From assembly GCA_028456385.1 (NCBI GenBank), contig JALNQF010000329.1:1-46359 (forward strand): a DNA stretch of 46,359 nucleotides, given 5' to 3'. This DNA comes from Ophiosphaerella korrae (Eukaryota; Ascomycota; Dothideomycetes; Pleosporales; Phaeosphaeriaceae). Made by a program: the position numbers and the translations under genes. Within the stretch, counting starts at the first letter, position 1; each line of letters begins with the position of its first letter. The notes beneath the pieces were generated by a model, which ran no database searches, was not told the DNA's origin, and saw only the letters and a list, made by a program, of their open reading frames with translations. Shown here in pieces: positions 9,784 to 20,817 of the stretch.

Positions 9784-10731
9784 AGAAGTAAAGACTATAA
9801 GAAAGATAAAGAAATATAGTTAAAAATAACTAAGAAAAAAAAAGAAGTACTATAAGTATAAGCTAAACCTTAAAAGAAAGTAGTAGAGAGTAAAAAAATA
9901 TAATACGTAATACTCTATTAGACCTTTTATTACAAAGACGACTACTATATATACTACTCTAGTAAAGAAAGAGTAAGATACTTTCTATAATAAAGAAATA
10001 GAGTAGTAGTAATAAAAGAAAGAATAAAAGTGTAGCTAGAAGAGATAGCGTACGTAATAGACTTACTAATAGAAGACTTAGAAGGAGAAAAGCCCTAGAC
10101 ACTATTAATCTAGGCTAAAGAACTAGCACTAGATATAGAGACTACTATAGCTTTCTCTAAAAGACTATAAGAAAGTAAAAAACAAGTTAGTATAAGAGGT
10201 ATAGAGTATACCTAGCTAGATATATATAGCTATAATAGCTATATAATAATAGATATAGAAGAATAAAATAAAGAATAGAAGTTCGTTTAGATATACTTAA
10301 TAGTTATAAGTATAGAAGAAGCGTATAAAGACTAGAAAGAACGCAATCCTAGAGAAATAAAGTTTATACTATTCTAGAAATAGATAAAGTAATATATAGT
10401 TATAGTAAGAAGAATACCTATAAAAGAAGAATAGTAATACTTTATAAAAAAAATACGATAGATTAATAAAGCCTATATACTAAGAATACTAGTAGTGTAC
10501 TATATTCTAATAATAGATAGACCTAGAAAGGATAAATACTAAGAAGGAGACAATAAAATAATAGATCTAAAATATCTAGTATATTTTAAAGTATTATAGA
10601 TATTATACCTAGATAAAAATTATATTATATATAGAAATCCTAAAGCAAATAATAGTATATAGCTTATAAGAAGAAGAAGCTATAATTATATAAGAGTAAT
10701 TCTAGTAGAAGATATCTAAGGATAAGAAATA
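9784..10731 (+). pseudogene. ChrB knuckle-to-protease spacer (B1), truncated
   Basis: This is the first ~950 bp of a spacer that is about 1.2 kb in intact copies. It starts basic (K/R-rich) and becomes acidic (LIEDLE-like near 10067). A W-T-x-C-Y-x-x-x-C-x-x-H-like patch lies near 9905-9960, with its residues RIP-altered. B2 interrupts it at 10731. Confidence 0.7.
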
Positions 10732-11177
10732 TATAATAGGCTTCTTGTCGTTAACTATAAGTACCTATAAAGGAGGTTAGTAAATTAAGAGGTAATAATA
10801 AAAGCTTGTATTAGGATCTATAATAACTATAAATAATAGAAGATGTTTTATAACTATCTTGTATTAGCGTTCTATAGTTAAAGGATTAAATTACTAATAC
10901 TATCCTAATAATACGTATTACTACTAACTATATACTCGTTATAATCTATAATCTATTACTTATATCTATTCTTAGTAACTATAGATTATAGATTACTAAT
11001 CTATTAATCTATACTTATTTCCTATCTATACACTTAATAGATTAGGGGATTACCTACGTGTCCTAATTATAAGTAGCTTCCTAATTAAGGTTATTACTCT
11101 ACTTATCTTATATTTTGTTATTACCTAAGTTAGGATTAATTAGTTCTATCTTAATTTCTCTTATTACGCCTGTAATA
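10732..11177 (-). repeat. ChrB 3' LTR of B2 (446 bp)
   Basis: On the + strand it runs from TATAATAGG (RIP form of TGTAATAGG) to CGCCTGTAATA. It contains alternating AATCTATAATCT and AGATTATAGATT motifs (10957-11045). The polypurine tract follows immediately on the element side. Confidence 0.9.
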
Positions 11178-11191
11178 CTATCTCCTCCTCT
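11178..11191 (-). promoter_or_regulatory. ChrB polypurine tract (B2)
   Basis: CTATCTCCTCCTCT on the + strand is AGAGGAGGAGATAG in element sense, directly upstream of the 3' LTR. The same tract stands before every ChrB 3' LTR whose internal side is intact. Confidence 0.8.
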
Positions 11192-11889
11192 AGGTAGGTC
11201 CTAGTTTTCCCGTCCTAAAGTTAATATTATTAGTCTAGTTTCTTTGTTAATGCAAAGTTCCTTATCTTCTCTTATACCTACTAAATTTACTTTTTATTGT
11301 ATCTAATTAGTAGATCGTGTATTACGCTATAGTATTGTAATATTTCTATATTTTTATTATAAGTCTATAAGCTCTCTATTAGTTTACCTTTTCTTAAAGT
11401 ATAGTAAGGCTTATAAAGTGTATATTTATACTAATACTTACTTATCTTATAATCTTTCTAGTATATCTATAGTAGAGTATAAGTTAAGGATACTTATTTA
11501 CGCGTCTATACTTATATATAATAAAGAGAGCTATTAACTATACTTAAGAAAAACTATTATTATAGATTATAGAAGCTAAAAAGGAGCGTAAACAACTTTA
11601 TAAAATCTCTCGTCGTACGCTAGAGAAGTATTAGTCTTAGTTTCTTAATAATTAGATATAGTTATCTAATAACTAGGCCTATTTATTTTGTCTTTATAAG
11701 ACGAAGGCCTTAAATAATAAGAAGTCTATTAAATAGTCTACTCTCCTAGAGTCTAAGCTTAATTTTAAGGATATAGTAGAGGCTGCTCTAGTTCCTATCG
11801 CGCTAGGTAGGTCTAACACCTCTCTATCTATTATTAGTAATGCTATTCCTCTTAGTTCGCCGCTAGGCGTTCTAAAAGGTTTTAACTTT
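11192..11889 (-). pseudogene. ChrB C-terminal extension after the chromodomain (B2)
   Basis: This is the region between chromodomain and polypurine tract, about 230 codons. In B3 and B7 the chromodomain frame can be read through the equivalent region with only TAA/TAG breaks and into the LTR; B2 shows the same terminal peptide (D-L-P-R-G-G-D-S-I-T-G-V-I in element sense). No known domain is recognised. Confidence 0.55.
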
Positions 11890-12048
11890 AGAACTCCTCT
11901 AGTTTCTTAGAGTAGTTAAGGTTATCTTCTAGTTCCTATATATCTTCCTATAGTTATTCTCTTTTGTCTATACCTATCTATTTTACTAAGTAGTAGTTTC
12001 TACTATTATAGAACTAGTACGCTAAGATTTCTTTAACTTCTTATTCTT
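11890..12048 (-). pseudogene. pol: ChrB chromodomain (B2)
   Basis: Element-sense reading gives E-V-K-E-I-L, then N-Y-Y-L-V-K-stop-I-G and E-L-E-D-N-L...K-K-L-E, a degenerate chromodomain fit (E-V-x-x-I-L...Y-L-V-K-W-x-G...W-E...E-x-L...L-E-x-F). It follows the GPY/F end of integrase in frame. It would have targeted integration to modified histones. The match is weaker than in ChrA. Confidence 0.65.
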
Positions 12049-13330
12049 TATATTCTCTATATATATCTACTTTATACACTAGTAGTTTTGTATTTTATAG
12101 TACTATCTTAAGTAGCACTACGTAGAAAGTTAGGTGTATCCTTATCTTGTTTAGTAGCTTTAGTTTAAATATAACTAGTATAACTTCTTTCTTAATTTTA
12201 TATAGTCTTATTTTAACGTAGTTTAGTTTTAAACTAAGTTGTTTGCTCTTAATATTCTTTCGTACTAACTATACTTTTTCTCCCTCTCTAAATTAAGGTC
12301 TTTTTTTATATTTCTTATTATAGTATTTTACTATTTAATTATATAGGAATTCTATATCCTATCTTAGTTAATTATGTATATCCTTAAGTCTATTAGTAAG
12401 TTTTTCTCCCTTTAGAGACTAAGACGTCTCCTATTTTAGTATTCTATATACGCTAAGTTTAAATCTATAATTTGTAAAAAAGAGTAATATTCTTATTACT
12501 ACGTTCTTTACGCTGTTATATACTAACTATACTATAGGTAATAATTATACCTAATTGTTTTAGTTGTAGTTAAGGTAGTATCTTAAGTACTATTCTACTA
12601 TCTAATTTATTTGTTCTAATTATCTATCTATCTATAGATAGTATACTATAGATATTACGTATTTAATTCCTAGTTGCACTATTATTATTCCTTATAGTTT
12701 TAATATAAATTGTATATCTCTATCTATAATAATCTTATCTAGTAGTCTATATTAACTAATTATAGTTCCTAGAACTTAGTATATAGTAACTTCTATCCTA
12801 CTCTTTTCTTTATATAGTTTAAAGTATAAGTACTTTGTAAGTTTATTTACTATTATTAAAATTCTATTGTATTTAATTCCTAATATTAGGTCTTTTAACT
12901 TAGGTAGCTTTATAATAAAGTCTATTATAATAACTTTTTATAGTTATTCTAGTACTTCTACTAGTTGTAATATTCTATATAGTATATATCTATTATACTT
13001 ATTTCTTTAATATTCTATATAGTCTTGTAGTACTTCTATTACTATTTATCTTACTTTTAGGATATAGTAATCTTATAGTAACCTATTAAGGGTTTTATTA
13101 ACCCCTTAGTAACTATATACTAGTAATTTGTAGAATTATTATATAAATTCTCTTTAGATCTTTTTTAAGATATACGTTCTTCTATATACTTATATAAATC
13201 CTTCTTAGATTTTAAGTTTCTCTATTTCTTTAGACGCTTCTTATATTATTTTCTAAATCTATTTATTTAGCTTGCTACTCTTTCTTTTAAGTATTATAGC
13301 TATTTTAGGTATATTTAAGACTAAATATCC
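12049..13330 (-). pseudogene. pol: ChrB integrase (B2)
   Basis: The C-terminal GPY/F-type module lies at about 12060-12320, ending I-H-L-T-F-Y-V-V-L-L-K in element sense, the usual H-P-x-F-H-V-S-L-L. The catalytic core is at about 12590-12980, and the zinc finger toward 13200. It is interrupted by TAA/TAG, and its structure agrees with the better readable copy in B3. Confidence 0.85.
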
Positions 13331-13760
13331 TTCCTTATTCTTAACTAAAACTATACTAGTTGCGTTTACTTCTTCTTATAAATCTAGTCTTCTACTAAGG
13401 GCGTCTATAAATTAGTTATCTTTTTCTTTTATATATATAATTTCTAGGTTAAATATTAATAAGTATTCCTACTATCTTATATAGCGTTGTAATAATTCTT
13501 TATTTATTATAAATCTTATAAGATTCTTGTAGTCTATATAGACCTTTGTTTAGTATTTTACTTCTTATAAGTATATTCTCTATTACTTAAATACTTTATA
13601 GATTACTAGTATTTCTTTATTATAGATTAAGTAGTTAAGCTCTACTAGCTTTATTTTCTTAGAGAAGTATTTAACTAAGTATTCTTTTTTAGTTTCTAGG
13701 TCTTCTTGTATTAGTACTATTCTATAGACTAAGTTAGATGCGTCTATTTTTACTATTACT
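13331..13760 (-). pseudogene. pol: ChrB RNase H (B2)
   Basis: The D-A-S signature is preserved here (element-sense K-I-D-A-S-N-L-V at about 13730-13755). This copy thus retains the first catalytic Asp, which is Asn in the ChrA copy. It lies between RT and INT as expected. Confidence 0.82.
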
Positions 13761-13879
13761 AGTAGGTCTAGGTTATATATTCTAATAACTAGGTTTTCTA
13801 TAAACTTCCTCTTAATTTTATTAAATACTTCTTTATATTCTCTTATCTAATTAAATAGTATATCTTTCTTTATAAGTCT

Positions 13880-14640
13880 TATTATTAGTTCTATATCTTT
13901 AGAATATCTTACTATTCACTTTCTATAAAAGTTAGCTAACTTATAGAATTATTATACCTCTTTTAGGTTTTTTAGTATTAGCTATTTGTTAATTAACTTA
14001 ATCTTTTCTAGGTTAATTTTAATCTTTCCTAGTTCTATAATAAATCTAAGGAAATCTATTTCTTTTATATAGAACTTATACTTTCTTATCTTAAAGAATA
14101 TTTTAGCTTCTACTAGCTTTTCTAGTACCTTGTATATATATTATATATATTCTTCCTCTATTTCTAAGAATATAAGGATATTATCTAAATATATAAATAT
14201 AAATACATCTAAGTATTCCTATAGTACTATATTAATTCTTTCTTAGAATACTACTAGTATATTTATTAAGCTAAATAGTATAACTAGGTACTTGTATAGT
14301 CTATACTATATTCTAAATACTATTTTCTATTTATTACCTTCTTTAATTCTAATCTAGTAGTAAGCGTTCTAAATATCTAGTTTTATAAAGATTTTTACTT
14401 TTTATAGCTTATTTTATATTATATTAATTTATAGTAATAGGTATTAGTTTTTATTTATAATTATATTAGTTTTCTTAAAGTCTATATAGGGTCTTTTATT
14501 ACTTATCTCTTTTTTATCTATAAATATAAGTTTATATACTACTAAAGATTTAGATTCTTTTATCTATCTTTTTTTTATTACGTTTTAGATAAACGTTTAT
14601 TTAATTTTAGATTCTTCTTCTATTTTTTAGTAGACTAGGC
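13880..14640 (-). pseudogene. pol: ChrB reverse transcriptase (B2)
   Basis: The element-sense catalytic box Y-L-D-N is at 14180-14191, followed by I-L-I-F. K-L-D-I-stop-N-A-Y lies upstream at about 14350-14375. The second Asp of YxDD is Asn, as in every ChrB copy here. Confidence 0.9.
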
Positions 14641-14849
14641 TCTATCTTACGTTTTTACTTTCTTCTAGTTCTATCGCTAAGTCCTATAGTTAATATTCTA
14701 GAAGGTAGTCTTCTAGCTCTCTAAGCTATTTTTCTTATTTCTTATATTCTTTTAGGAATTCTCTTTTGTAGGTATTTATATTAGCTTTTAATATATCTTT
14801 CTTTAAGTAGCTAATTCTTCTTGTTCTCTAATTAATATATAGATTAGTT

Positions 14850-15115
14850 ATCTATAACTATAGTATACCTAGTATTATATCTTGTTTATTATTAATTGTT
14901 GTTATATCTATAACTATATTTTTAATTATTATCTCTTCTAATTTAAGTATAGAGAGAACTATCTTAAACCTAATAGGTTCTTAGAATAGTTTTCTTTTAA
15001 TTATACTTAGTTGTTAAGAGTACTTCTTTGTTATATAACGTATTCCTTATATTTCTATAAACTTCCTTAATATAAAGTTTCTTATAGCTCTACTATTAAT
15101 TATTAATTATACTTT
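14850..15115 (-). pseudogene. pol: ChrB protease (B2)
   Basis: The active site reads N-S-R-A in element sense at 15086-15097 (RIP form of D-S-G-A), followed by R-N-F-I...K-K-F-I. The closing motif (D-I-I-L-G-M/I-L) lies at about 14870-14890. It is inactive as read. Confidence 0.8.
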
Positions 15116-16300
15116 CTTTCTTTAGTATATACTTATTTTTGTAATATATAGGCTTCCTATACTTTCTAGCTATTCTTGCTTAGGTAATTTTATAAATTGT
15201 CTATTTTTCTATAGCTATAGCTCTATCTTAAGCTTATATTCTTTATATTTTAGGTATTTATTGTACTTGTATTTATACTATAGTCCTCTTTAGATATATT
15301 TCTTAGATAGTTTTAGGCTAGGTCTTACTACTATATATCTATCTTCTAGGATTATTTTCTATCCTAGGATATCTTCTACTAGGATTACTTTTATATAGTT
15401 ATAGCCTCTTCTTTTTATAGGCTATATACTATTATTTGCTTTAGGGTTTCTATATATAATATAATTCTTATCTAAGTATACTAGCTATAATACTTTAAAG
15501 TATACTAGATGTTTTAGATCTATTATTTTATTATCCCTTTCCTAGTATTTATCTCTTCTAGGTACGTCTATTATTAGGATATAGTATACTACTAGTACTT
15601 TTAGTATATAAGCTTTATTAATCTATTACGTTTTTTTTATAAGGTACTACTACTCTTTTTCTATAGGTATTCTTCTTACTATAACTATATACTATTTTAT
15701 CTATTCCTAAAATAGTATAAACTTTATTTCTTTAGAGTTACGTTCTTTCTAGTCTTTATATACTTCCTCTATACTTATAACTATTAAGTATATCTAAATA
15801 AACCTTTATTCTTTATTTTATTCTTCTATTTCTATTATTATATAGCTATTATAGCTATATATTATTAGCTAGGTATACTTTATACTTTTTATACTAACTT
15901 ATCTCTTACTTCTTTACTATCCTTTAGAGGTAGCTATAGTAGTCTCTTTATCTAGTACTAGTCCTTTAGCCTAGATTAATAGTATCTAAGGCTCTTCCTC
16001 TTCTAAATCTTCTATTAATAGGTCTATTATATATACTATCTCTTCTAGCTATACTTTTATTCTATTTTCTTTTATTATAGCTACTCTATATCTCTATTTC
16101 TATAAGAACTACGCTACTCTCTACTTACTAGAAAGATATATATAGTAGTTATTATTATAATAAAAGGTCTAATAGAGTATTATATATTATACTTCTTTAC
16201 TCTTAGCTACTTTCTTTTAAGGTTTAGCTTATACTTATAGTACTTCTTTCTTCTTTTTAGTTATTTTTAACTAAGTTTCTTTCTTTAGGTCTTTACTTCT
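15116..16300 (-). pseudogene. ChrB knuckle-to-protease spacer (B2)
   Basis: About 1.2 kb between zinc knuckles and protease, as in B3, B5, B6 and B7. No catalytic motif is recognised. Confidence 0.7.
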
Positions 16301-17381
16301 ATAGTCTTTTACAAAGTGTCTAGGTTTTCTATATTTATAATATACTATATCTTTCTTCTTTTATAATTAGTAATCTTTTACGTAGTAGCCTTTCTTACTA
16401 TAGTTAAAGTACGTAAAGTCTTTATTCTTCTTCTTTTTCTTATCTTTATTAGTGTTAAAGATTATAGGGTCTCTAGTATCCTAATTTCTAGTTTAAGTAC
16501 TATACTTGTTCTTCTTCTATTCTTAGAGATTATTATTAATTTAGATTACCTATTACTTTAGAGCTTCTAGTATTCTTAGTTTTTCTATATAGATTATCTT
16601 ATATTATATCTTTAAGTTTAGTCTTTATTTAAATTGTAATATTAAGGCTAACTTATTCTATTCTATATTTTATAATAGTTATTTAAATTATAATATATAC
16701 TTAAGAATACTCTAGTTTTATATAAGCTTCTCTAGCTACTCTTTAGCTTATTAGGTAATATCTATATCCTTAAATACTACTCTTATTTGTTTAGTAAAGT
16801 ATTTATAACTTCTAAAGATAACTCTAGTTTTATCTTTCTAGGTTATTAGTAAATATATTATATAATCTATCTAGTAAAGCTTATACTATCTTATTACGTC
16901 TTCTTTAAGGTATAATCTAATATATATTACTTTCTTTTCTTCTATATTAAAGTATAGTACTTATATATCTATTTAGAGTTATACTAAAGTAATAAAGGGT
17001 CTTAGTTTATCTCTTGTTCTATTAAACTTTTTAAGGATAGGTATCTTTAGTAGCTTTTTTATTATACTTATTGCTAGGCGTTATATAATTAGTTTTATCT
17101 AGTTCTAGCCTTTAATAATAGCCTTAATTTATACCTTGTTTTATTTCGCGTAATCCTATAGTTCTTTGTTCTATATTTCTAGGGTATTAATTACTATCTT
17201 TATATCTTCTTTATTAGAGATTAAGTTATTAATCTAATCTTTAATTATTTCTTATATAGTACTATCTAACTTATAGCTACTTCTAGGGGCTTTACTTATT
17301 TTAGTTAAACTTTCTACTATTGTATTAGCTAGACTATACGCTACTTACGCTTTACTCCTTATAATAACTAAATTAGTAAAG
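16301..17381 (-). pseudogene. gag: ChrB gag with two CCHC knuckles (B2)
   Basis: Knuckle 2 is at 16301-16342, where the His codon survives (GTG on +, CAC in element sense), and knuckle 1 is at 16370-16411. The capsid core lies at about 16630-16880. The primer site (complement of CTTTACTAATTTAG) sits just before the 5' LTR at 17382. Confidence 0.85.
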
Positions 17382-17571
17382 TATAATAGGCCTCTTGTTA
17401 TTAACTATAGGTACCTATAAAAGAGGTTAGTAGATTAGGAAGTAATAATAAAAGCTTGTATTAGGATCTATAATAACTATAAATAATAGAAGATATTTTA
17501 TAACTATCTTATATTAGCGTTCTATAGTTAAAAGATTAAATTACTAATACTATCCTAATAATATATATTAC
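17382..17571 (-). repeat. ChrB 5' LTR of B2, truncated to 190 bp
   Basis: It begins TATAATAGGCC on the + strand and follows the LTR until AATATATATTA. Then the sequence switches to CGATTTAAACAAGG, the gag of B3. Intact ChrB gag has AATATTACGATTTAAAC and an intact LTR has AATACGTATTACT, so the breakpoint lies in a shared ATATTA. Confidence 0.85.
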
Positions 17572-19090
17572 GATTTAAACAAGGACTAAACTTAAAAATA
17601 CGATATAAGATAATCTATATAGAAAAACCAAGGACACTAGAAGCCCTAAAGTAATAGGTAATCTAAATTAACAATAATCTTTAAGAATAGAAAAAGAATA
17701 AGTATAGTACCTAAATTAGAAACTAGGATACTAGAGATCCTATAATCCTTAATACTAATAAGGATAAGAAAAAGAAGAAAAATAAAGACTTTACATACTT
17801 TAACTATAGTAGGAAAGGCTACTACGTAAAAGACTACTATTTATAAAAAAAGAAGGATATAGTATACTATAAATATAAGAAACTAAGATACTTTATAAAA
17901 GACTATAGAAGTAAAGACTTAAAGAAAGAAACTTAGTTAAAAATAACTAAAAAGAAGAAAGAAGCACTATAAGTATAGGCTAAACCTTAGAAGAAAGTAG
18001 CTAAAAGTAAAGAAGTATAATATATAATACTCTATTAGACTTTTTATTATAATAATAACTACTATATATACTTTTCTAGTAAATAAAGAGTAGTATAGTT
18101 CTTATAGAAATAAAGAAATAGAGTAGCTATAATAAAAGAAAATAGAATAAAAGCTTAGCTAGAAGAAATAGCTTAAGTAATATACCTACTAATAGAAGAT
18201 CTAGAGAAGGAAGAGCTTTTAGTACTATTAATCTAGGCTAAAGGACTAGTATAAGATAAAGAGACTACTATAGCTTCTTCTAAAGAACTACAAGAAAGTA
18301 AAAGATAAGTTAGTATAAGAAGTATAGAGTATACCTAGCTAATAATATATAGCTATAATAGTTATATAATAATAGAAATAGAGGAATAAAATAAAAATTA
18401 GAAATTTATTTAAATATACTTAATAGTTATAAGTATAGAGGAAGCGTATAAAGACTAAAAAGAACATAATCCTAAAGAAATAAAGTTTATACTATTTTAA
18501 AAATAGATAAAATAGTATATAGTTATAGTAAGAAGAATACTTATAGAAAAAGAATAGTAGTACTTTATAAGAAAGACGTAATAGATTAATAAAGCCTATA
18601 TACTAAGAGTACTAGTAGTATACTATATCCTAATAATAGATATACCTAGAAAAGATAAGTACTAGAAAGGGGATAATAAAGTAATAGATCTAAAACACCT
18701 AGTATATTTTAAAGTATTATAGATATTATACCTAGATAAGAATTATATTATATATAGAAACTCTAAAGTAAATAACAATATATAGCCTATAAAGAGAAGA
18801 GGCTATAACTATATAAGAGTAATTCTAGTAGAAGATAACTAAGAATAGGAAATAATCTTAGAAAATAGATACGTAGTAATAAGACTTAGCTTAAAACTAC
18901 CTAAGAAATACGTCTAAAGAAAACTATAGTATAAGTATACGTATAATAAATGTCTAAAACACAAAGAATATAAACTTAAAGTAAGACTATAGCTCTAGAA
19001 AGATAGATAATTTACGAAATTACTAAAGTAAAAAAAACTAAAAGGTATAAGAGGCCTATATATTATAAAGATAAGTATATACTAAAGAAA
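17572..19090 (+). pseudogene. gag: ChrB gag 3' end, zinc knuckles and spacer (B3)
   Basis: Knuckle 1 is at 17796-17837 and knuckle 2 at 17865-17906, 69 nt apart as in B1 and in the same frame. Behind them lies the ~1.2-kb spacer to the protease. Confidence 0.85.
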
Positions 19091-20563
19091 GAAAGTATAA
19101 TTAATAATTAATAGTAGAGTAATAAGAAACTTTATATCTAAGAAGTTTATAGAAATATAAGGAATACGTTATATAATAAAGAAATACACTTAATAACTAA
19201 GTATAATTAAAGAAAAACTATTCTAAGAACTTATTAAGTTTAAGATAGTTTTCTCTATACTTAAATTAGAAGAGATAAAGATTAAAAATATAGTTATAGA
19301 TATAATAACAATTAATAATAAATAAGATATAATACTAGGTATACTATAGTTATAGATAACTAACCTACATATTAATTAGAGAACTAAAGAAATTAAGTAC
19401 TATAAAATAGATATATTAAAAGCTAATATAAACACCTACAAAGGAGAATTCCTAGAAGAATATAAGAAATAGGAAAAACAGCTTATAGAGCTAGAAGATT
19501 ACCTTCTAGAATATTAACTATAGGACTTAGTAATAGAACTAGAAGAAAGTAAAAACGTAGGATAGAGCCTAGTCTACTAGAAAATAGAAGAAGAATCTAA
19601 AATTAAACAAGTATTTATCTAGAACGTAATAAAGAAAGGATAGATAAGAGAATCTAAATCTTTAGTAGTATATAGACTTATATTTATAGATAAAAAAGAG
19701 ATAAGTAATAAAAGGCCCTATATAGACTTTAGAAAAACTAACGTAGTTATAAATAAAAATTAATACCTACTACTATAAATTAACGTAATACAAGATAGGC
19801 TACGAAAAGTAAAAATCTTTACAAAACTAGATATTTAGAACGCCTACTACTAAATTAGAATTAAGAAAGGTAATAAATAGAAAATAGCGTTTAGAACATA
19901 ATATAAACTATATAAATATAGAGTTATACCCTTTAGCTTAATAAATATACTAGTAGTATTCTAAGAAAGAATTAATATAGTACTAAGAGAGTACTTAGAC
20001 GTATTTATATTCGTATATTTAGATAATATCTTTATATTCTTAGAAATAGAAGAAGAATATATACAATACGTATATAAAGTACTAAAAAAGATAGTAAAAG
20101 CTAAAATATTTCTTAAAATAAGGAAATATAAGTTTTATATAAAGAAAATAGATTTCCTTAGATTTATTATAGAACTAGGAAAGATTAAAATTAACTTAAA
20201 AAAGATTAAGTTAATCTATAAATAGCTAATACTAAAGAACTTAAAAGAAGTATAATAATTTTATAGGTTAGCTAACTTTTATAGAAAGTTAATAGTAAGA
20301 TACTCTAAAGATATAGAACCTATTACAAGGCTTATAAAGAAAGATATACTATTTAAATAGACTAAAGAATATAATAAGGTATTTAATAAAATTAAGAAGA
20401 AGTTTATAGAGAACCTAGTTATTAGAATATATAACCTAGACCTACTAGTAATAGTAAAAATAGACGTATCTAATTTAGTCTATAGAATAGCACTAATATA
20501 GGAAGACTTAAAGACTAAAAAAGAATACTTAGTTAAATACTTCTCTAAGAAAATAAAACTAGT
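19091..20563 (+). pseudogene. pol: ChrB protease, reverse transcriptase and RNase H start (B3)
   Basis: Protease: N-S-R-V-I-R-N-F-I near 19109-19135, from D-S-G-x-x-x-N-F-I. RT runs from about 19640: K-R-P-Y-I-D-F-R-K-T-N near 19710, K-L-D-I-stop-N-A-Y-Y near 19825 with its first catalytic Asp kept, V-I-P-F-S-L-I-N near 19925, and Y-L-D-N at 20016-20027. RNase H begins with V-K-I-D-V-S-N-L-V near 20455. LTR-C breaks the gene at CTAGT (20559-20563). Confidence 0.9.
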
Positions 20564-20817
20564 TGTAAGGGGTCTAGGGCGGGGAGCTATTAGGGTACGC
20601 TTAGCGCTGTCGACGAGCTCTACTAGGCTGAGTAACTAGCGCGTGCTAGCTCTGTCGGCTAGTATATTCCACCGCATACAACTTAGTACAACCCTAAGCG
20701 AGTTCGAAGAACTTCAAGCAATAATAACTAGTATATATATTATATACTACTGCAATAGCTTAACTAGCTATTAGCCCCTTTTTGTTAGGATTGGCTTAGT
20801 AGTATGCTGTCCTTACA
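20564..20817. mobile_element. LTR-C: 254-bp solo LTR with little or no RIP
   Basis: It starts TGTAAGG and ends CCTTACA, a 7-bp inverted terminal repeat, and is flanked by direct CTAGT copies (20559-20563 and 20818-20822). Removing it and one CTAGT restores the RNase H sequence seen in B5 and B6. It is the only stretch in the window with abundant CpA, TpG and G+C (for example GGTCTAGGGCGGGGAGC near its start). It has a TATATATATTATATA run at 20732-20746. Its sequence outside the termini does not resemble ChrA or ChrB LTRs. Orientation is not resolved. A small TRIM-like element is less likely because no internal primer site or polypurine tract is visible. Confidence 0.85.

Larger units (their letters stand above)
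8410..10731 (+). mobile_element. ChrB copy B1: 5' LTR remainder, gag, zinc knuckles, spacer
   Basis: Left edge: ChrA-1 interrupts its 5' LTR after about 150 bp. Right edge: an inverted ChrB LTR starts at 10732, in the middle of the spacer between gag and protease, with AAATA (10727-10731) as the likely left target duplication of that insertion. B4 (23683-25719) may be the distal part of the same element, since both are the targets into which neighbouring copies inserted, but the middle is missing. Confidence 0.9.
10732..17571 (-). mobile_element. ChrB copy B2, near full length, inverted, 5' LTR truncated
   Basis: On the + strand the order is 3' LTR (10732-11177), polypurine tract, C-terminal extension, chromodomain, INT, RNase H, RT, PR, spacer, zinc knuckles, gag, primer site, then 190 bp of 5' LTR (17382-17571). 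The internal part is 6204 bp. The outer ~250 bp of the 5' LTR are missing, and the sequence passes into the gag of B3 at a shared ATATTA. The left insertion site is in the B1 spacer. Confidence 0.92.

Noticed and set aside
10957..11045. CRISPR-like or centromere-like repeat array of AGATTATAGATT units
   Set aside because: Units alternate in orientation, lack regular unique spacers, and sit inside every typical ChrB LTR.
20564..20817. Host gene exon or tRNA-like GC-rich island
   Set aside because: TG...CA ends, terminal inverted repeat and exact 5-bp duplication identify it as a solo LTR; no cloverleaf or long frame is visible.
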